The position numbers and the translations under genes were made by a program. From positions 32,701,101-32,765,100 of the forward strand of contig CP099840.1 of NCBI GenBank assembly GCA_030062745.1: a stretch of 64,000 nt of DNA. The letters are read 5' to 3'. The notes beneath the pieces were generated by a model. The model was not told the DNA's origin, made no database searches, and saw only the letters and a list, made by a program, of their open reading frames with translations. This stretch comes from Capitulum mitella. Its lineage: Eukaryota > Arthropoda > Thecostraca > Pollicipedomorpha > Pollicipedidae. This document shows, piece after piece, positions 1 through 13,560 of this stretch (position 1 is its first letter; each line of letters begins with the position of its first letter).

Positions 1-3000
1 TGCAGCAGTGCAAAGCTGGGCTGTTGCAGGCGACGCTCATTAGTGTGTCAGTACTCCTGTCCTTTCATATGTTTTGGAATTAATCGGCCTGAATGGAAGC
101 TAATGTAAAACGTCTGTCGTTAGGAGTGATCATCGCTGATTCCAGGTGACGACGGACCACTGAGAACTCATGTCAAGTTTTTTAGTGATAGCATGGGACG
201 GAATAACGCTTCTGTCCACTCATCGTGTGCTACGCAATTCAGAGATCTACGACATTTATTACATGACTGATTTCAAACACGTTTGCAAGGCAAAAGAGTG
301 TCAGTCGGTTCTTGTTTCGACAAATGCATTTACGTTAATACTGCCCAATGATTGACTCGACCTTATGACTCCCGGAGATACTGCGGAAACAGCATCACAG
401 TCGTTAGAAATTGTGGACGTCTCCCACGGGTCTGCTTGTTGGATTTGCTCTTCTAGGACCAGCGTGATCGATGGCGTGACATCGTGCTGAAAGCCCGCGG
501 CCGACCCGGTCGCCAATGAAGAACATCGGCGATTATCGGCAACAGACGGCTGACACGAGCCCGTCAACCGCGGATGATGCTCATGGGTGACCTTTCTGTT
601 CCTTTCGGACGACCCTAGATCGTCGGAGGCCACGGTGATCCCAAACAGTGCTCTTGCTCTGATGACCTTCGACGTCCGGGGCGGCCACGGATAACTCCGC
701 AGCGACCGCTTCTGGCCGCCGCTGTGACTTATTACAACTGATCCCATACCATTTCCTGACATTAATTGCTGCCAACTGCGTATGCCGTCATTCGATCGCG
801 TATTTAGGATTTTGCCCTTTCCCCCTGCCCCCTCTCATTTCATAACTGATGGACCGATCGAAACGTTTCACATTGCAAACGATAGTCCTTAACAAGAACT
901 TTCGTACAGTCTATGGTTTTGGTGCTTTAGGTCACGGATGACGTCACTTGTCAGACCAGTTTGTAAAAAAGACGAATGTTTCCACTCTTGAAGCCTTGTG
1001 GATATTCCAAAACTCAGAAGCGTAACTTATCTCATGGAATTGTTCTAAAACCTAACAAAAATGTTGCCGAAAGTGGTCAGAGGGAAGAAAGAACAAGGGG
1101 TCGAGGTTACAGGCCAAGGTTATGGTCAGCTCGAAGGGTAAGGCCATCGTTTTTCACAAGCAATGGCTTCAGTTACCTCGATGATGTCTGATGCGCCAGT
1201 CAGCGCATAAAACAGGCTCCGTTGTGAGGATCAGCGCCTCTAATTACCCCATAAATCAAGTTCCATAAAGAAGAAATGGGTGGCTTTGAAAAAGGTTCAG
1301 TTACCTAGACCTGAGCAGGACAACAGGTGAAAATGATTACATTTATGTAATTTCGGCTAGTTCATGCACATTTTATTTTTCCTTTCATCTTTGTAATCAA
1401 ATTTCTAGAAAATCTTTCCAACCCAGCTGGGACCTCAACGGGTGAGTTCACGCGATGCTCAATTTTGACTTGCATTTGCTCTGTAACCTAGCATGAACAC
1501 CTGAAAATTTGACAGAGCATGTGCCGTGAGTCCACTGAAAAGTTCGCAAAGTTTTGACTTGACATCTTGAACAGATGGGAAGGTATTGAAGAAAAACGCA
1601 AGGGGGAGGGCAAATAATAGTCCCCCAGAGAATCGCGGGCTACGTGGCCAACAATCTGACAAATGCGTTAGCACAGACAGCATGCGTTGCTGAAAGCACG
1701 TTAACACTTTGGAAGGCAAGAGGAAATATGGATTTTCGCCATGGATCCGGTAGTGATGTAAGCCATTGGGCTTTGTGAGGACTTTTACGTTAATGTTGGC
1801 AGGACGGTGAGGCAAGCACCGTTAGGTTCCACCAGTCCATACGTTCTACAGCGGCTTCGCATTCAGACGCAAGCAATGCGAACCGTTCGGTGAAACTTGA
1901 GCCTTATTCACATAACGCGTCCATCATTCTGATGTCATTGAACGTTGCATAAAAAGCCATCTGAACATTTCTTGTCTTTTCCCAGTGAATAACGGTGCAG
2001 ATTCTCGGAAACATCACTTACAATGTGGTGTTTTATTAGGAGTTTTCCAACCGTTTCCGAGCCAGACAAAGAGCACTTCTTCCTGTGAGCTTTTGCTGCT
2101 TTACATTAAAACAAAAACATTTCCTATTGCACTAAAGGGGGAGATAAGCAACGGGTCGTAACACGATCTCGCTACCCAGTCAGTCACAACCAGTGTCGTC
2201 TTCAAACTGTAAGCCTGTCGGTTCTCGGGAGTGGATCCGACAGGGGAAATGGTCTTCGATCATGGTGCCACCATCACAAAGATTCACAAAGCCGGGCAAA
2301 AGTCTGCTGGTCTCCTAGTTCTCACTGATAAATATTTACATTTCGTAACATAGTCGTCAATAATAATGCCTGAGAAAGGAATGTAAGCCGTATTTGGTAT
2401 GTTTTGCATACTTCAGATATTAGCCTCAAGTTCGTGAAGAGTCCGGTGAATGCGATACAGCGGTTTGATTGGTCTGTTTGTGTGGCCTGTTCGCCAACCC
2501 AGGCTCTTGTCGGGGTCAAAAATTGCGGCGAACAGTCGGCAAAAACACATATTAAAACATTATTGTTATTCGCCACGCCATTTGGTCCCCTAAAGCAGTT
2601 AAGCCACCTCGAAAAGACTGGGCGGATCCGCTCCCGCTCGGTCCGATAAGCTTTTTATTCCTCTCAGATGCTTGCGGTCGCAGCTCTTCCGTTACCCTAT
2701 CTCAGGTTTGTTTGATTAGCTTAAAATGCAAAGTTGAGAGCATTTAGAACAAAGTTAGCCAACTTTCCGCAAAGTTGTAACGGCAGGCACCTTCCATCCG
2801 ACAACATAAAACTGATTCACAGCACACGCTCTGCCGCCGATCTGTGAAAACTTGGTCGCGACTATCGCTGGTGGTCTTAGAGAGGTTGGCAGCCTTCGGT
2901 TTTCGCTTCATTGATCTCCTAACAGCCTGCTAACAAAATAAAAAAAACGTTTATCAGCTATTGGAATCCCGAACTCCCTATCCCAAACGGAAAATTCTCT

Positions 3001-4079
3001 CTCTCTGGGTAGTTGGCACTATTCTAGCACTACCTAGGTTATAGTTGCTACATTACTATCCGAGGTATCACTTCGGTCGAAAAACCAGTTGCAGTCTTCT
3101 AACCTCACGGGCAAGTGAGGACATCGAGAAACTTAATTGAACGGTCATCATTTTGTTGGTTAGGAGTTTTCCACTGGGAGGTAGTGCCGGTTCCTTCCAA
3201 CGAGCAAAATGCTCGCGCTGGGAATCTGGGTCTTGGGTGGAGGATGGCAAATAATAACGTTATATAACGTAATCTGCAAATAATAACGTTATAACTAGCC
3301 ATAATTTCAGTGGAGGAGAAACTGTAGAGGCAGCTTGATGCACCCCCTCAGGTTACGTCAAAGCGCATTTTTCGTTCGACTGCGGACGACTGCACCAATT
3401 CTTTATCGTTTGCAAGTTAAAGGGTCATGCTTTCAGGTCGGTAGGTCCTGTATTACCATTGGCGGTATGACATGTACATCTGGTGTTGCAGATGCAACAC
3501 CAATAATCCAGAAATTAAACATCAGGCCTATGGGAATGCATTGAAACAATACACATAAAACTAATCACTGCAGCAACACGAATTTGTGTGTGGTTCCACC
3601 CATTATTTGAACATCAGAGTCCGGCACACGGCCGTTCTGACAGTCTGTGCCGCAATACATCCATGTGATGCGGGCCAGCCGCAGTTGGCTCGCGGAGCTA
3701 AATATAGCAACGTCGTACTCGGGAGATTAAGGTGGTCCTCCAACGCTTTTGTAAACTTTTCCAAAGTGCTTTTAACTGTTTACGCTAGACTCATTGGAAA
3801 CATTCTTCATGAAAAATCTCATTAATCACCACCGCTTGTCACTGACACATAACCCCTGAGTGAGCTGGCTGACATGTGTGCTTGCATCCGAAACGCGCAA
3901 GTGTCTTGCATGCTTGGAGGAGGAATATTGGCCTCCTTTTTCACAACACCGATGTGAATTATTGTTAGGAATAACACTCGGCGTCGGGGATTATTCACTT
4001 TCCCCACCCCCACCCGCCTCGGGCGAGTTCTGAATGTGTTCCGTCAGCCGCCGCCGCCGCCGCCGGCAGCTCGGGGGAA

Positions 4080-4240
4080 CAGTCGGCTCTCCAGGGGCGG
4101 TGGAACCTCCGTGGAGATGGGGGCAAGCGCGATTTTTATCGCATTTCTTCCCATGTAACGGCATAGGGTTAACGTTACATGTTACCCAAAGTTGGGGAGG
4201 GACAGCTGCCCCCTGCCCCCCGGTTTCAACGCCCCTGGCT
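4080..4240 (-). mobile_element. Dispersed transposon-like fragment, copy 1
   Basis: Its reverse complement matches 31095-31275: both read AGGGGCGTT(G)AAACCGGGGGG, a C-rich block, AACTNTGGG(T/C)AACAT, ACCCT and end CATCTCCAC(G/A)GAGGTTCC followed by ACCG. Short length and lack of coding suggest a MITE or SINE remnant. Copies differ by roughly a quarter of positions by eye. Confidence 0.6.
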
Positions 4241-7200
4241 TCCATACGACTTCCCAGTAGGCGCACGAAGGTTTGTGCAAGCATCGCCGGTGTGCACTTA
4301 TTGGTGTGCACTTTTGTGATGTATGTGTCAATAGAGTGCATCGATATACATTTTATGCTGATCTTGTTCATGGTTTAAGAACTGGAGCATAAATACGTGT
4401 TTGGAGCCACTTTAAACTTTAACCTTACCATGATCGAATCTCACACAGGCCACGAGTGCATGGAGAACGGAATTTTTGTTCAGGATGGAAGTCTTCTTTG
4501 ATTTTAATGGTCTCTGAATGCAGAAAATCCTAGGAAAATTTCATGAGAACCAAAACAAAATCCAGCAAATGGCTGTATGCTCCACACTGTATGAACCAGT
4601 AGTTTTCAACCCCCATGTGACAGTGGTTAAAGTGTCGGATCAGGGTCACATTCGGCACGCGTGACTGCTTCCCAAAGACGCGTCAATCAGTGGGAGAGCA
4701 CCCTGGAAAGTCTTCATCGTAACTCATCCATAGCACTGGGACCACCCGGCCTGAGGAACCAGCGGTGAGGAGACCGGGAGCCCCCTCACGCCTGGCCGCC
4801 CGTTCGGTCCGCAACACCCGCCGCCAGGTGTCCGCGGCGCGCGGCGGAGTCTGCGCTCCTCGCCGCCCGGACGTCGGGCCGGCGTCACCCGTCTCACGCG
4901 CCGGTAACCACTAACGAGCACAGGCGAGAATGGACGGGTGTCGCTGACGACGCGCCCTGTCATCCGGCCGAGGATCCTTCCCGCATTGATCACCGTTCTC
5001 GTTTCAGTGCCGACTGTGTCACCAAATGTTCCGATGGCGCGCGGGCTGAGGTGCGGAATCAATGCCCCCGCCGGCGGCAGACGGTGGCAGTACGTTACGT
5101 GGCGAGCGCTAATGCGTCTCGCGGCGCATGCGTGATATATTTATATGTCGAGGATATGTCGAGGATTGGACATCACTCACCCGACGGTCTTGGCATTCAG
5201 GGGCTGGCGTAGAACGAGCACTCTGGCTTGACATTACAGATGGCCGGGTTTCTAGCGTGATAATGACGTTTGCCGATAAATAGCGACACTTCAAAGTTAG
5301 ATCAAACGTACTGAACGGCGTAACGGTGCGATCAGCGCCCATGCTAAATGAAATGTAATGCCGTACCCAAATCACGACAAAACTATGTTCTTTTATAATA
5401 CTGTAATATATGTCATTCACCGTTTTACTGCGCAAATTTTGATAAATAAACTTGAATTCAAACGCAGTAATTTGCAGCATACATCTATCCTTCTAATATT
5501 ACTGGTTTCAATTTTTTGCGTTCCACGTAGGCAGAGGTTGTGCAAAATAACACAAAATATAGTCGTTCCGTTGTTGCATCGCAGGCTGCAAGCCGAACTT
5601 CGCACCCATGCCGCTTGTTTTCCCCAAATGGAACCAACAGCGGATTGTTCGCAGTTTCCGTGACTATCGCTCCATGTACTGCCACATTTTGCGTACGGCT
5701 ACACCAATGTACAATTTTTATTTATTTCCGTCGACATCCTTCGAATGGTTTCTTCAGGGCGATTCAGTTTTTGAAATGACGGCACAATATTCAGAGCTGC
5801 AGTAGTCGATCGTCATTTCTGAACGAAACTATTTTGAAGCATAGCAAGTGTTTTTTTCTTCTCCTTTGGAGTCCTCCATCCATCCTCCAGCCTGCAGGTT
5901 AAAACCGTTAAAAGACCTGCTCAGAAGTGTCCAGTGTTACAATACCACATCAGTAGACAATGAGCACCCGAACCAATACTGGGAGGAACCTGAGGTGCCT
6001 CGGAATGATACTATAGCCGCTGATGAAAGACTGGTAAAGCAGAAGGTTGCTGTGATGTGGTGCTTAACCAGTTTGACTATCTTTAGACCATGGAAAACGT
6101 AATTGTTTTCAGGTGAAAGTACGGCAATGGTGATGACCTTCGAATCAAGATCGTAGATCCAAAGAAATATCACAAATGGTCGGAGATGCCGGATGTACAG
6201 ACAAATCCGGTCTTTTCCTAACGGTCTTTTGCGTAAAGTCTGTTATAATCGGATCCTCATCTCTCCTTGCCTCTCCATCAGCACGCTACCGTCATATGCT
6301 GATCTGGCCAATCTACATATTTGTTAATATAGAATTTAGAATTAATATAGAATTTGGAAGTACAAGAATATAGAATTAATGACACGGAATTGTAGTTGAT
6401 ATAGGATTTCCGGCGAAAAAGCTTCTCTTGCATCTCTGATTAAAGGATGACATTGAACAGACCTTATTACGAGCAAAGGATGACTATTTTCCCTCGTTTC
6501 GACCTGGTGTGCGTCTGAGCGGGAGGACCCCGACCTCCGCCCGGCGCGTGGACGACCGCACCAGTCCGGCTGCGGTTCGTTAGGCGTCTGAGGCGCCGCA
6601 CAGCCCGCCCCAGCCGTCCCGCTAAATGAGATATCGGCACTGTCAACGGACTCCACAAATTCGCCTGTCGCGGCCGATTTCGTCCATTAATCTCGCCGCA
6701 CGAGACAAGTTGCCAAATATTTCAGGACCGGCCGGGGCGGCGACAGAACGATCGGTCTCGTTCGGGCGCGGCCGGCCGCCGCGCCGACCGTTCGTCGGAC
6801 AAAGGCCGGCGACAATGCGCCGCCCGTCGTCCCGTCGGCGGCGACTGTGGCGCGGCGGCGGCGCCATTCGTCGCCGGCGGTCTCCCGCACCTGCACGGGA
6901 CGACGTCCGCCCGAGGACGGTCGCGGACGGGACCGGCCCGCTGCACCGGCTCTGCTCACATCGCGCCAGGTCATGATGGTGGTGGGGATGTGGGTAATTC
7001 GAGACCAGGCCACTCTACTGCGGTGTACTCGGACACCGACATGTCAAAACAGACACTTATTACAAAAAGTCGCTATCTGATCCCTTTGTAAGCTTTGTTG
7101 CGGAATTTCTGCCAGAAATTGCATGAAATTTCTTTTAAAATTATTGATATTAATGCGCGTTTTCCTCATTTGTTGGGGCGCTTTTTTAAGCCAGATGTTC

Positions 7201-7464
7201 AGTGGCGCTGGTACCACGCGCAGAATTCAGGTGGCTGACCTGTGCAAGGTCAACCATGGCTGACTCGCATAGTCGTCCATGCGTGTCCATGCTTGCATCC
7301 GTGAACAGCGAAAGCGGAGAAGGGCTCTGGGGCTGGCAGGATGCTGGTATGGGCCTGCAGGTGGCCTTAGGGGAACATCGTCCTCAAGAACGATGACCGA
7401 GCTCTCGTTCGTGCCGTACACCGTAACCACAGTCAAACTGGCTGAGCTGACGTCATCGCTCTCA

Positions 7465-7610
7465 CATCACTGGGTCCGTTTCCCTGTAACCGTGCTCCTG
7501 CACCACTGGATCCGTTTTCCTGTCCCTGCGCTCCTGCACCACTGGGTCCGTGTTCCTATACCCGTGTTCCTGCCCCATTGGTTCCAAGTCCCTTGACACG
7601 TGCTCCTGCA
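7465..7610. repeat. 36-bp minisatellite, about 4 copies
   Basis: The unit core is CTGCACCACTGGGTCCGTTT with diverged copies. A 33-bp relative in style (GGCCTGCCTCGGACCGGCAG, three copies) is at 8231-8330. Confidence 0.65.
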
Positions 7611-9835
7611 CCGCCCGCATCTATGCACTACGTCTTTCCGTTCCCAGAGGTCGTCTCGCAATATGTAGGGCATCTCTTGACTGCGCTGCGAGTGTTGTTC
7701 CCGAGGCGCGGTCCGTCCTCGCAGCGTATCCTTAATCACCGCCTCCGTCGCGGCTCACGGCCCGGCGCAGCTGCCGCCGGGCCGGCTCATTCAGAAACAG
7801 CGCACAATCTCACGCGTCACCGGCGGCCGCAGGCGGCGCCCGGTCGCCGGCGGAGAACACGAACCGCCCTGCAGGCCGGCCTGACCGCCGGCTGCTGTCC
7901 GCACGGATCATCCCACAGGCGGGCCCCGCTGTAACTAACAGGCTTGTGCTGGATTCTGGGTCGACTAGAAACGATTCTGTATCAGTTAAGGAATTTTACA
8001 CTGCTCGCAAAAATCAGAATCGGTTAACTTGAAAATCGCGGTAAATAATCAGAATCGAATAGCTGACTTGCTGTTCAATTATCAATGAATCAGAGCTGAA
8101 TCTACCCACTTCGGAAAGCTTCAGCGAAACGGAACCAGAATCGATTCCACTGGTGAATCAGGCGGTGAATCAATTCACGCGGAGGGGACTCAAGCCCGAG
8201 CCCGGTCGGCGGGCTTCAGACTCGGCCCGGCGTCCGGCCTGCCTCGGACCGGCAACTGCGGACCGTCTGGCCTGCCTCGGACCCGCAGCTGCGGACCGTC
8301 CGGCCTGCCTCGGACCGGCAGCTGCGGGCCGCGCTCTTGAGTCGCGCTCGGCCGGCCCAATATCGCCGGATAGTGGCCCGAGTAGCGCCCGGCACAAAGG
8401 ATGTCCCGAATATTTTGCCGCGCCTCTCGGAGGTATTACTGAGAGAGCGGCGGGCCGGCGGAGCGCGGCGGTACGAGAAGCCGTCCCGGCCCGGCAGGAC
8501 GGCAGGTGCTGAACAGTCCGTAAAGACCATAGCACGGCGGCAGGCCGCCGTCTCCGACTGAATGCTGAGACGACGGCGCGGACCAGCGGCGTGAAATGTC
8601 ACGTGAGCAGAGGAATTTTACAGCGTTTGCTGGGAGGTTCTGAACTGAAACAACTTGTCATCCTCATCAGATGGAGCAGAACCGAATAGCGCGAGGACGG
8701 ACAGTCCAACACATGGCATGCGCAACTCAAGAATGGGTGGCCGAATGCACTTGACGGCAGGAGGTGATGTCTCATTTACTGTCTGCATTTCCCCCGATAA
8801 TTTGTCAGGCAAGTGCCGCCCGGACAACGATATACTGGTGCAGCAATTTGCAGCACGAACCAAAAATATTTGGCGCGCGATCTCACAGTTTCGGCTGAAA
8901 ATGATCGTGATACCACGCTATACCGCACGCTATTGGCCAACCCGCGGGAAATACCACTCCACGCAACGGCGCGCTGCTAGACCACGCCTAAACATGTGAG
9001 CCTGAAGCCTGCTTCCTGAAATAAGCGCGACTTATTCTTAGCAAATCGCATTCATTTACGGCCTTCGCTGCACGGCGATTCGTATGCGCGACGACACCGG
9101 AGCACTCCAGCGTGTTCGATCAATGATCCGAATTTCCGACTATTTCCAAGCCGGGGCGCTCCACTGCAAATCACTCTCAGAGCCCCGGGCGACCGTTCAG
9201 CGCACCGCCACCGCGCCGGCGGGCCGGCGGGGCTGCAGCGGCGCAGGCCCTGGCGGTGACGGGCCGGGGTCCCCCGTCTCCCCGGTGAGCTGTCGCGGTT
9301 ACCAGACAGACTCAGCGGCCGGAGAAGTCTCGTCGTCCCGCGCTGCGGGAATCCGCCGTCGGCGACCGGCTTCCAGCCGTCACCGCCGACGTCGCACCAC
9401 GCGCCGCCACGAGGCGACGTTCCGCGAGGACCGGCGGTCGCGGGTTTCACGTGCCAACAAACACGGAGCAGCACGGGGCGCGAAACCCGTCTATTTCGGA
9501 CCCGACATGGCCCCTGGCCCACAAACGGTCAGCGCGCCAACGCAGACCCAAACACTCTCGGGATATCACAAACAGTGTTCAGTTCGGGACTCGGACGGTC
9601 GCCAGAAGAGGCGGCTTCACGGCGTCCCGTCCCGGCATCAACACCGCCCGACCTGACACGACACGAGGCCGCGTCAGGTCGGACCAGGTCACGTCCGGCC
9701 ACGTTCAGCCACGTCAGGTTGGTTCAGACCAGGCCGGACCACATCAAACCGGGCTGGGCCCGAACGGCCTCGGCCTCGGCCCTCGTCTGTTCAGGTCGGT
9801 TCAGAGCCTCCACACGCGCGGCCGGCGCCCCCGGC

Positions 9836-10044
9836 CTACGACGATTCCTCCAGCGCCACCTCGGTCTGCGCGCGCACGTAGAAAGGCCCCTGCTCGTGGT
9901 AGGCGGTCAGCTGGGCCAGCGAGTCGGCCGGCAGCACGCGTCCAGCGCTGTCCGACCCCACGATGGCCGCCACCACCGCGTACTTGGCGTCCCGGCCCTC
10001 CTTGCTCGACTCCGTGGAGCGGTCCAGCAGGTACTCCAGGAACC
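9836..10044 (-). CDS. PSMD5: PSMD5 exon 10 (C-terminus and stop)
   Basis: Phase 1 in (GCTGCCGGCAG acceptor). It encodes GFLEYLLDRSTESSKEGRDA followed by KYAVV and HEQGPFYVRAQTEVALEESS, then TAG at 9838-9836. The match to the human C-terminus ('GFVEYVVDRS', 'DAKYELVKAL', 'SEGPYYVKP') is clear. The long open frames on the opposite strand here are GC-driven shadows. Confidence 0.95.
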
Positions 10045-13000
10045 CTGCCGGCAGCGGCGCCCCATCGCGTCACGCGTCACACTCAGAACCAGCAGGACGT
10101 GACGCGGCACAGCACTGAAACAGGTGTCACACCGTGCACGCTCCCTGGTGCGACGCACTACTCCGTAACTCGTCAGTATGTCAAACGTCACCCTGTAAAG
10201 CCTGAAACCCGTCGCGTCACGCTCAGGAGCGGCGCCAAGTACGCCACGTCACCCTGGAAACGCCGCCGGCGCCGCATATCTTACCCCACTGCTGACAGTA
10301 TACGGCGCCACAAACCGCTGAGCGCGCCTCCCGCCGGCCGGCCCGACAGCCGCCGCCGGAGCGACCTGAGTTACGGAGCCGGGAAGTGGCCGCAGCGGCG
10401 TCATCAAACCCGAGCGTCAGAGCCGAGCGGGCCGCGAGCACTCGCCGCCGGCTCCCGTCCCGGAACCCCGCCGGCGGCCGGCGCAGCGCCTCCGCCGGCC
10501 GCCGGCACCGCCCGGGGCGATCGCAGCACGGCGACCGCCACGCCCGGCGGGGAGTCGGTTTTCCGGCCGGGCGGCGCCGCGATCGGCTCACGCCGGCCGG
10601 CCGGTCCGATCAGCATGCATAGGCATCAGCCGGCGGCCCGGGCGTCGCTGGCGGGATAGACCGCGAGTGAAATGGGATCAGCTCGACGGAACTCGGTGAA
10701 CGGCGCGTCAATACGCCTGACGCCTTCGCCCCAGGGTGGTCGGGTACTTCACTCGCCGTCTACAAGCGTAGACGACGGTGTATCCGTCCCAACGGTGTAC
10801 GGTGTACCTAACCCGGTAAACTTCAACGACCGCGTTGAAGTTTACGTGTGAAGTTTAGTGAGTCGCCACTTACCTGCCCTCCACAAGGACCTGAATAGCC
10901 GTACGTCTCAGCCCAGCCCGTCTCCCCAGTGACGGTGCCCCTCGTTACGTGCAGGTGGCCACAAAAGTAACGGTGTAGGTACTAGGGCTGAAGGACAGGC
11001 CAAAATTTGCACAGCCAGCAGACATCGACATAGATGGTTTGGCAATGGTGTTCGCTGCTGAAAACACAAGAACATATGAAAAGTCGCTTTGTCACCGAGA
11101 GTTCACAAAGTCGTGGGACTGTTTTATGCACTGAAGCATTTCACTGACGTGTTAGTTCACTTGTTAACCGATCAGCATGGCAATAACAAGCATCGTTCAT
11201 ATCACGAGGATTGTACTGGCTCTCCTCTGTGCATAATGGAATACCAAATGGCGTTATAAATTAAATGACGATTGTGACCTTAGTGTACAATGGAACACCA
11301 AATGGCAATATAACTGAAGAGCCGGTATAACTATTTAAATTACATTAAACAATTTTGATCCATGGTCACAAAGTTGTTTTAACATGCATTTTGTGCAGAC
11401 TTACGTGCTTTCATGCCACTGGAAGGCTGAACTTATAAACTACTTCCCATATTCACGTTCTCCAAGTATAATGGTAAACCGGACTCGAAATTCTTGAGGT
11501 CTGACATAAGCAGAATCGTGTAAACTGGCTAGTCGCAAAACCTTCACACCACAAAAATGGGTATCATGGATTTTCGTCCGCCATGCCGGTCCGGGAGTTC
11601 GCCAGATAAAATAATCCGCTGGACCTATCCTACTTAATTTTAAACCTGTGCGGTTAGTATTTTGGCGTCAACACAACACAGACAGCCACATGTCGTCGGT
11701 GCAATATTTGTCAGTGATTACAAAAATAGCGAAGTGCCGCGATGTCGAAGTGGACTGGCCCATCTTACTATTTGGGAAACCCATGTCCATTGTCTGTTGT
11801 CATTGTCCATTGAGGGTTCCAACCAGTCATTTGGGGGTTCACTTTACCCATGTCTATATGATTATACATATCACCCAGAGCGATATTATTATGAATGCTC
11901 AGGCAAAGGATTCGTTTTCAGTAAAGAAGATGAAAACGTGTCAATGAGCGGATTTCAATCAAATAGACCTTCCAGCCCGGTTATATCTCTACATCTCAAG
12001 GCCACCGGTATCTGCCCGGACCGTGAAATTTACGAGTATTCTGTCCCACGATAAGATTAGCACTCACTTGCACACACCGCACAAAGCACCCAGGTGCACC
12101 ACTTCTACACCCTTGCGGCTTATTAGCTGTCCGGTCCAGTGGGGTCCGGAAGCTCTCATCAGCGACTCGGTAACTTCACCCTAGCATGGCCTCCCTAACA
12201 CCGCCACACCTGGCTCCGGACGTCCCACTGCCGGCCTGTCACCGTACCTGCCCGCTGCAGGCAGAGCCACCGCCCCCTGTGAACCTCACGTCCCGCTGCC
12301 GGCCCGTCACCGTACCTGCCCGCTGCAGGCAGAGCCACCGCCCCCTGTGAACCTCACGTCCCGCTGCCGGCCCGTCACCGTACCTGCCCGCTGCAGGCAG
12401 AGCCACCGCCCCCTGTGAACCTCACGTCCCGCTGCCGGCCTGTCACCGTACCTGCCCGCTGCAGGCAGAGCCACCGCCCCCTGTGAACCTCACGTCCCGC
12501 TGCCGGCCCGTCACCGTACCTGCCCGCTGCAGGCAGAGCCACCGCCCCCTGTGAACCTCACGTCCCGCTGCCGGCCCGTCACCGTACCTGCCCGCTGCAG
12601 GCAGAGCCACCGCCCCCTGTGAACCTCACGTCCCGCTGCCGGCCCGTCACCGTACCTGCCCGCTGCAGGCAGAGCCGCTGGCCCCACTCGAGCGCGGCGA
12701 CGGCGGCCAGCAGTCGGAGCGCGCTGAGCCGCAGGTCCAGGAACGGCTGACGAGCGATGCCCCAGACCAGGTCGAACGGCTGCGGCGCCAGCGCGGCGAA
12801 CCAGGCCTGCGTGAGCGCCAGCAGCTCGTCCGTCAGGTCGCCCGCCTGCCGACAGAGAGGAGACGCGGCGTGAGAGGCGAGGCGGCCGCGGCGGCCGGCG
12901 CCTGTTTGTTCAGACGCCCGGCTGGCGGCGGTCCGTCAACACGGCCGCCGCGGCCGACTCTGATCCGGACCGCCGTCACTCGGCCGCCGGCCCCGAGTGA

Positions 13001-13526
13001 CACGGAAAATATCAACCGCCGCCCCGCCGGGCACGGCGCGGGACAGCGACAACAGAGCGAGACAGACGGACAGATAGCGGGCCGGAGAGAACAAACAGGG
13101 AAAGAGAGCGGGGGATATACTGGGCGTCAAGTACTTCCGACGAATGACAGTCAATCATACTGTTCTAAAGGCAATTAAAGAACATTAACCGCCATTCGGC
13201 AGCAGTGTGTAACCGCAGCATATTAAATCGAGCCGGTTTCTGAGAGTTACTAATATATAATACAAAAGGCATATTATGTATATTACACTATACATATACA
13301 CATGTATATATATATACATATATATACATGTATATATCTCGACCAGAGGCTCCAGGACGCCACTACGTCACGAGACGGACAAGTACGCCATCGTGTCGGC
13401 GCGGCCGTGCCTGGAGGACGTCCGAGGGAGTGGGGAGAAGCGGCGTCCTCAGCCAGTCAGTGAATTCCCGGGCCGCGGCGGCCAATCTCAGGACCGCCGC
13501 CGGCCGTCCAGCCACCCAGCGCAGCA

Positions 13527-13560
<34 letters not shown>

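Larger units (their letters stand above)
1..9835. other. No recognised gene: intergenic DNA downstream of PSMD5
   Basis: The first 4 kb is of mixed composition, with no open frame that I can place in a family. CpG-rich islands occur at about 4730-5130, 6530-6970, 7740-7930, 8190-8590 and 9170-9800; long open frames in them follow from the lack of A/T-containing stops. A transposon-like fragment lies near 4080-4240. Two AATAACGTTATA copies occur near 3250-3290. Confidence 0.6.

Noticed and set aside
301..762. 153-codon minus-strand frame near the left edge
   Set aside because: Mixed composition but no recognisable motif, no flanking exons and no family; length is not remarkable at this GC content.
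9451..10659. 402-codon plus-strand frame
   Set aside because: It is antisense to PSMD5 exon 10 in CpG-rich DNA; Arg/Pro/Ala-rich, no domain.
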